Shown here: positions 60,196 to 64,000 of the stretch, one piece after another
Layout of the letters: every line of letters begins with the position of its first letter
Numbering within the stretch: position 1 is the stretch's first letter
DNA from: Flagellimonas sp. S3867
GTDB taxonomy: Bacteria; Bacteroidota; Bacteroidia; Flavobacteriales; Flavobacteriaceae
Assembly (NCBI RefSeq): GCF_014698935.1
Contig: NZ_JACVMN010000001.1
Location: 930,001-994,000 of the forward strand
Length of the DNA: 64,000 nt
Direction of reading: 5' to 3'
Notes under the pieces: model-generated
Told to the model about the DNA's origin: nothing
The model's input: the letters and a program-made list of their open reading frames with translations, nothing else
The model's database searches: none
Made by a program: the position numbers and the translations under genes

Positions 60196-61800
60196 CTACT
60201 CTTTTAAAGTGGGATATTCCACACCCAATTGCTCCAAATATGAGTCATATGTGGTTTCATCATAGTAAAATTGTTCAAGAGCAGACCTAAACTGGTCTTG
60301 TTTGTCTTTGTTTAGATAAATAGGTGGCATATCGTCCTCAGAAATCATGGGTTCAAACTTGGTTTCCTTGGTTTGTTCGTTGTTGAAATAATCCCATGAC
60401 TGTTTAAGTAGCTCAGGATCAAGTAGAAAATCGAGAATTGTCATGGCCTCTGCTTTGGCCCCGGCCACCACACCTTTATGCGCTATGGGTGTAGCCATTG
60501 CAATGGCATTGCTCCAATGATGGCCTTGTAAGCCAGGGATGTTTGAAGGAAAACGCATGGTTACGGTCGGTACTTTCCATGAAATATCACCAATATCATC
60601 AGATCCACCACTTATAGGATCTACCACCGGCAAACCAATGGTATCCAATTTTATCGCCAATCCTTCAATTTTTTTGGAGTTCACCTCCTTTTGCACTGCT
60701 TTTGCCAAAGTTTGGTCAGCCTCGGACCATTTAGGAAGTCCTACTTTTTTAATGTTCGCATACATGGTCTCCGCGATCACTTTATTAAAGTGTCTTGGCC
60801 ATGCGGCACCTAAAACTTTTGATTTCATTGTGGTGCCTGTCATTAATGCCGCTCCTTTTGCCATATCATTGGCCGTAGCATACATTTCCATGATTCCTTC
60901 ATATTCAATATCTCTAAAATAGAACCAAATAGATGCCTTTGAAGGTACCACATTAGGTTGGTCACCGGCATCAGTAAAAATAGAGTGCGAACGTCGTAGT
61001 GGATGTAAATGTTCCCGTTTATAATTCCATCCAATATTCATAAGTTCTGCCGCATCCAGTGCGCTTCGCCCACGCCAAGGAGAACCGGCTGAATGGGCTG
61101 CCTCTCCTTCAAAAGAATATTCTACAGAGATTAGTCCTGTACCCCGAGCTGGACCATAACTTACACTCAAATTGTTGCTTACATGCGTAAAAATGCACAT
61201 ATCAATATCATCAAAAAGGCCATCGCGAACATACCAAGCCTTTGCAGCTACTAATTCCTCTGCAATTCCGGGCCAAACGACAAGTGTCCCGCCAATTTGT
61301 TCACGTTCCATGATCTTCTTCACGGCCAAAACTGCTGAAATATTTAGGGGAATACCAGAATTATGCCCTTCACCATGACCAGGCGCGCCATCAACCATAG
61401 GTTTGTGGTAAGCAACGCCAGGGTATTGAGAAGCTTTGGGAATACAATCCACATCACTCCCAATGGCAATTACAGGACCCTCACCATTGCTCCATTTGGC
61501 AAACCAAGCCGTGGGGATTCCTGATATGGAATTTTCAATACTAAATCCGTTATCTTTTAGAATAGCAGTAAGGTATTTGGAACTTTCTACTTCTTGAAAG
61601 CCAAGTTCAGCAAAGCTGAAAACTTTATCCACCATCACCTGAGCTTGCTTTTTATCAGCTTCCACCAAAGCGGCCACCTCAGCTTTCAATTTGTTGATTT
61701 TGGATTTCGAGTATTTCTTTTGAGCATATAGCGATGAAATACTTAACAAAAAAAGCAATACAACAGATACGCCTTTTAAGGCATGATGATTATGTTTCAT
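60196..61800 (-). CDS. Secreted amidohydrolase, M20 peptidase family (AbgB-like)
   Basis: 534 residues with a signal peptide (MKHNHHALKGVSVVLLFLLS... SLYAQ). The M20 signature is recognisable in VIAIGSDVDCIPKASQ, GAPGHGEGHNSGIPLN and the GGSDDIGDISWKVPTVTMRF region, where His, Asp and Glu coordinate zinc. A dimerisation domain (EAAHSAGSPWRGRSALDAAE) lies near 240-260. AbgB cleaves p-aminobenzoyl-glutamate; the substrate here is unknown. It is convergent with the RsmB-like gene by five bases. Confidence 0.9.
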   Translation of the reverse strand: MKHNHHALKGVSVVLLFLLSISSLYAQKKYSKSKINKLKAEVAALVEADKKQAQVMVDKVFSFAELGFQEVESSKYLTAILKDNGFSIENSISGIPTAWFAKWSNGEGPVIAIGSDVDCIPKASQYPGVAYHKPMVDGAPGHGEGHNSGIPLNISAVLAVKKIMEREQIGGTLVVWPGIAEELVAAKAWYVRDGLFDDIDMCIFTHVSNNLSVSYGPARGTGLISVEYSFEGEAAHSAGSPWRGRSALDAAELMNIGWNYKREHLHPLRRSHSIFTDAGDQPNVVPSKASIWFYFRDIEYEGIMEMYATANDMAKGAALMTGTTMKSKVLGAAWPRHFNKVIAETMYANIKKVGLPKWSEADQTLAKAVQKEVNSKKIEGLAIKLDTIGLPVVDPISGGSDDIGDISWKVPTVTMRFPSNIPGLQGHHWSNAIAMATPIAHKGVVAGAKAEAMTILDFLLDPELLKQSWDYFNNEQTKETKFEPMISEDDMPPIYLNKDKQDQFRSALEQFYYDETTYDSYLEQLGVEYPTLKE

Positions 61801-62014
61801 TGGATTGAATTTGAATTAGCTAACAATCCTTCTAAAATACTAAATAAAAGTATGAATCAATTTATAGGGTTAAACTAACTAAGCTCGAACAGGAAAGAAG
61901 CATAAATTCATGAGTAGCCATCAAAAATCAGTTTCACCACTAACCGGCAAAACTATCAACACTTCTCCGTTAACAACTCTCCTATTCCATAGATCAAAAT
62001 TCAAGCTAAACTCG

Positions 62015-62022
62015 TAAATTTG
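62015..62022 (+). promoter_or_regulatory. Probable -7 box of purL
   Basis: TAAATTTG, followed by CACTTTC, matches the -7 consensus and lies 34 bases before the purL ATG. The corresponding -33 box is not clear. The rest of the 255-base gap from 61801 has nothing else I can support. Confidence 0.45.
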
Positions 62023-62055
62023 CACTTTCTTAATCTGTTCAACAATTAGGCTGAT

Positions 62056-64000
62056 ATGATTCATTTCTTCGGGGACGTGGCAACTAAGGTATTTGCCGTC
62101 CAGACTGCACAAGAAATTGCACCAAAAGACATTCAAAAACTAACATGGTTATTCGCCTGTCCCGAACTTGTTTCGGGAACAACCAACAAACCTTTGGCGT
62201 CTCTTGACGCCTTTTTTATTGGCCCCCGTGCTGCCATGATAACGCCCTGGAGTACCAATGCCACCGAAATAACGCAGAACATGGGTGTTGAAGGCATCCT
62301 TCGGATAGAGGAATTCCATACAGTTAACGAAGATAATCAGGACCACGACCCCATGCTTTTCCAAAAATATAATGGGTTGAACCAAGATATCTTTACCATT
62401 GATATTGTTCCCGAATCCATTTTGGAAATTAAGGATATAGCTGCTTATAATAAGCAAGAAGGTTTAGCTCTTAATGCTGACGAAGTTGCGTATTTGGAAA
62501 ACCTATCCGATAAGCTGGGCAGAAAATTGACAGATTCCGAGGTTTTTGGGTTCAGTCAGGTAAATTCGGAGCACTGCCGACATAAAATTTTCAATGGCAC
62601 TTTTGTAATAGATGGTGAAGAAAAGCCGACTTCTCTTTTTAAGCTTATCAAAAAGACATCCGAAGCAAGCCCAGACAATATCGTTTCTGCCTATAAAGAC
62701 AATGTAGCTTTCATTAAAGGCCCAAAAGCGGTTCAGTTTGCACCAAAAAGTGCCGACAAGCCCGATTTTTATGAAGAAAAAGATTTTGATTCTGTTATAT
62801 CGTTAAAAGCAGAGACCCATAATTTCCCTACAACCGTGGAGCCGTTTAATGGTGCTGCAACAGGTTCCGGAGGGGAAATTCGTGACAGATTGGCCGGCGG
62901 AAAAGGCTCCTTGCCCCTAGCAGGAACCGCAGTTTATATGACCTCTTATTCCCGATTGGAGGAAAACCGTCCATGGGAAAATGGAATGCAAGAACGTGAC
63001 TGGTTGTACCAAACCCCGATGGATATTTTAATAAAAGCTTCCAATGGCGCTTCTGATTTTGGAAACAAATTTGGCCAACCCCTAATTTCTGGTTCAGTGC
63101 TAACTTTTGAACATAAGGAAGAAGTGCGACGTTTGGGCTTCGATAAGGTTATTATGCTTGCGGGCGGAATCGGTTACGGAAAAGCTGATCAAGCCTTAAA
63201 AGATACCCCCAATAAAGGCGATAAAATTGTCATACTAGGTGGCGATAACTACCGAATAGGTATGGGTGGTGCAGCTGTTTCAAGCGCCGATACTGGTGAA
63301 TTTAGTTCAGCCATCGAATTGAATGCCGTTCAACGCTCCAATCCCGAAATGCAGAAAAGGGCTTCCAATGCCATTCGCGGCCTTTTGGAAAGTCACGATA
63401 ATCCCATTGTCTCCATCCATGACCACGGTGCTGGTGGTCATCTCAACTGTTTATCAGAATTGGTGGAAGAAACAGGAGGTATCATCAATACAGATAAGCT
63501 TCCCGTAGGTGATCCCACGCTCTCTGCAAAAGAACTCATTGGTAACGAATCCCAAGAAAGAATGGGATTGGTTATTGGTGAAAATGATATGGAACTTCTT
63601 GATCGCGTTACAGCTAGAGAACGTTCACCCATGTACGATGTGGGTACGGTTACCGGAGATCATCGATTTACATTTGCCTCGCAAAAAACAGGTGAAAAAC
63701 CGATGGATTTGGAGTTGTCCGATATGTTCGGAAGCTCTCCAAAAACCATAATGGAAGATATTTCATTGAACAGGGTCTATGACAGCGCTGATTATAGTTT
63801 GGAATATTTCCACGATTATTTACAGCAAGTGCTGCAGTTGGAAGCTGTGGCATGCAAAGATTGGCTTACCAACAAGGTAGACCGATGTGTGGGTGGTCAT
63901 GTGGCCAAACAACAATGTGCAGGCCCTCTCCAACTACCGTTAAATAACTGCGGAGTAATGGCCTTGGATTTTAAGGGCAAAGAAGGAATTGCGACCAGTA
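62056..64000 (+). CDS. purL: Phosphoribosylformylglycinamidine synthase PurL, N-terminal part
   Basis: The frame starts at ATG 62056 (MIHFFGDVATKVFAVQ) and runs off the window end after about 648 residues; the long proteobacterial-type enzyme has over 1200. Conserved segments: FGFSQVNSEHCRHKIFNGTF, SLKAETHNFPTTVEPFNGAA, GSGGEIRDRLAGGKGSLPL and DHGAGGHLNCLSELVEETGG. The enzyme makes FGAM from FGAR, glutamine and ATP in purine synthesis. Residues 35-53 between TWLF and DAFFIGPRAAM are unusual (ACPELVSGTTNKPLASL) and include a palindrome at DNA level. Confidence 0.97.
   Translation, partial: MIHFFGDVATKVFAVQTAQEIAPKDIQKLTWLFACPELVSGTTNKPLASLDAFFIGPRAAMITPWSTNATEITQNMGVEGILRIEEFHTVNEDNQDHDPMLFQKYNGLNQDIFTIDIVPESILEIKDIAAYNKQEGLALNADEVAYLENLSDKLGRKLTDSEVFGFSQVNSEHCRHKIFNGTFVIDGEEKPTSLFKLIKKTSEASPDNIVSAYKDNVAFIKGPKAVQFAPKSADKPDFYEEKDFDSVISLKAETHNFPTTVEPFNGAATGSGGEIRDRLAGGKGSLPLAGTAVYMTSYSRLEENRPWENGMQERDWLYQTPMDILIKASNGASDFGNKFGQPLISGSVLTFEHKEEVRRLGFDKVIMLAGGIGYGKADQALKDTPNKGDKIVILGGDNYRIGMGGAAVSSADTGEFSSAIELNAVQRSNPEMQKRASNAIRGLLESHDNPIVSIHDHGAGGHLNCLSELVEETGGIINTDKLPVGDPTLSAKELIGNESQERMGLVIGENDMELLDRVTARERSPMYDVGTVTGDHRFTFASQKTGEKPMDLELSDMFGSSPKTIMEDISLNRVYDSADYSLEYFHDYLQQVLQLEAVACKDWLTNKVDRCVGGHVAKQQCAGPLQLPLNNCGVMALDFKGKEGIATS
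62160..62178. repeat. Palindromic element inside purL
   Basis: TCCCGAA-CTTGT-TTCGGGA is a perfect seven-pair hairpin inside the purL frame, coding for CPELVSG. Its arms resemble the right half of the repeat at 18573-18592 (TTCCGAA...TTCGGAA). PurL proteins that I recall from other flavobacteria have about six fewer residues here. Confidence 0.6.

Noticed and set aside
61921..62457. Two minus-strand frames opposite the purL start
   Set aside because: They lie antisense to a well-conserved PurL N-terminus; CSRNKFGTGE at the end of one of them is again a translation of the palindrome.
1..64000. CRISPR arrays, tRNA or rRNA genes, prophage or transposase genes
   Set aside because: No regularly spaced repeats, no cloverleaf with a TTCGA arm and acceptor stem in any intergenic gap, and no integrase, capsid, terminase or transposase-like protein was seen.

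Overview
The window is AT-rich chromosomal DNA from a member of the Bacteroidota, most likely a marine flavobacterium (Flavobacteriaceae; a Muricauda/Allomuricauda-like genus is only a guess). The case rests on promoters of the form TTTG-N19/20-TAnnTTTG (upstream of rpmH, rpmE2, zwf, gnd and an ABC operon), the near absence of Shine-Dalgarno sequences, Bacteroidota-typical families (DUF4252, the GlmU-family protein, M57 lipoprotein, 'sensor of ECF sigma' protein, DUF4199/DUF4386/DUF2306), a 950-residue CarB without the MGS domain, and Flavobacteriia-style signal peptides ending in SQ or AQ. No rRNA, tRNA, CRISPR array, prophage or transposase gene was found.

Layout. 1-6.3 kb: the end of an alpha-amylase, a VOC protein, an SRPBCC protein, TrmH, a SIRT5-like Sir2 deacylase without zinc cysteines, a haem-binding protein, a hypothetical plus purB, and an MscS channel. 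6.4-12.3 kb: an M57 metalloprotease lipoprotein with a small partner lipoprotein, then an ECF sigma / membrane protein / three DUF4252 operon, and a divergent S41 protease lipoprotein. 12.4-18.5 kb: a vitamin B12 uptake locus. A cobalamin riboswitch precedes a TonB receptor and a signal-less binding protein on the minus strand, and a complete BtuFCD-type ABC importer is transcribed the other way. 18.5-23.4 kb: a palindromic repeat, rmuC, an acyl-CoA thioesterase, an M48 peptidase and an unknown secreted protein. 23.5-27.4 kb: the oxidative pentose phosphate genes pgl-zwf and the divergent gnd. 27.4-29.8 kb: an ECF42-type sigma factor, a DGPF (YciI) protein, a half-length YHS-like protein and a full YHS protein.

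30-35.4 kb: an ABC ATPase, a permease, a YtrA-type GntR regulator and a DUF2807-like protein, with a clear promoter and palindromic operator in front. They are followed by three small membrane protein genes that share an almost identical leader, and by a lipoprotein. 35.4-43.2 kb: carB, rpmH (too short for most ORF callers), a TPR-like membrane protein, and a putative HExxH lipoprotein that lies between the TPR gene and an 89 %-identical duplicate of its last 144 bp; then a lytic transglycosylase and an alpha/beta hydrolase. 43.3-50.5 kb: a small GNAT protein, mtaB, a gene inside a 0.7-kb element with terminal inverted repeats, a DUF4440 lipoprotein, a serine hydrolase, a PiT phosphate transporter, the GlmU-family protein and rpmE2. 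50.6-57.9 kb: DUF4199, a GT2 glycosyltransferase, a phosphohexomutase, an MsbA-like ABC exporter and a second sigma/anti-sigma-like/sensor operon. 57.9-64 kb: a Ycf48-like lipoprotein, an RsmB-like methyltransferase, an M20 amidohydrolase and the start of purL, which appears to carry a small palindromic element inside its reading frame.

Most of the window is ordinary core genome. The parts that most deserve a second look are the duplication-flanked lipoprotein (39.1-41.5 kb), the TIR-bounded one-gene cassette (45.2-45.9 kb), the palindromic repeats (18.53 kb, and in frame in purL at 62.16 kb), the shared leader of small membrane protein genes, and the DUF4252 locus with its lone paralogue at 32.6 kb.
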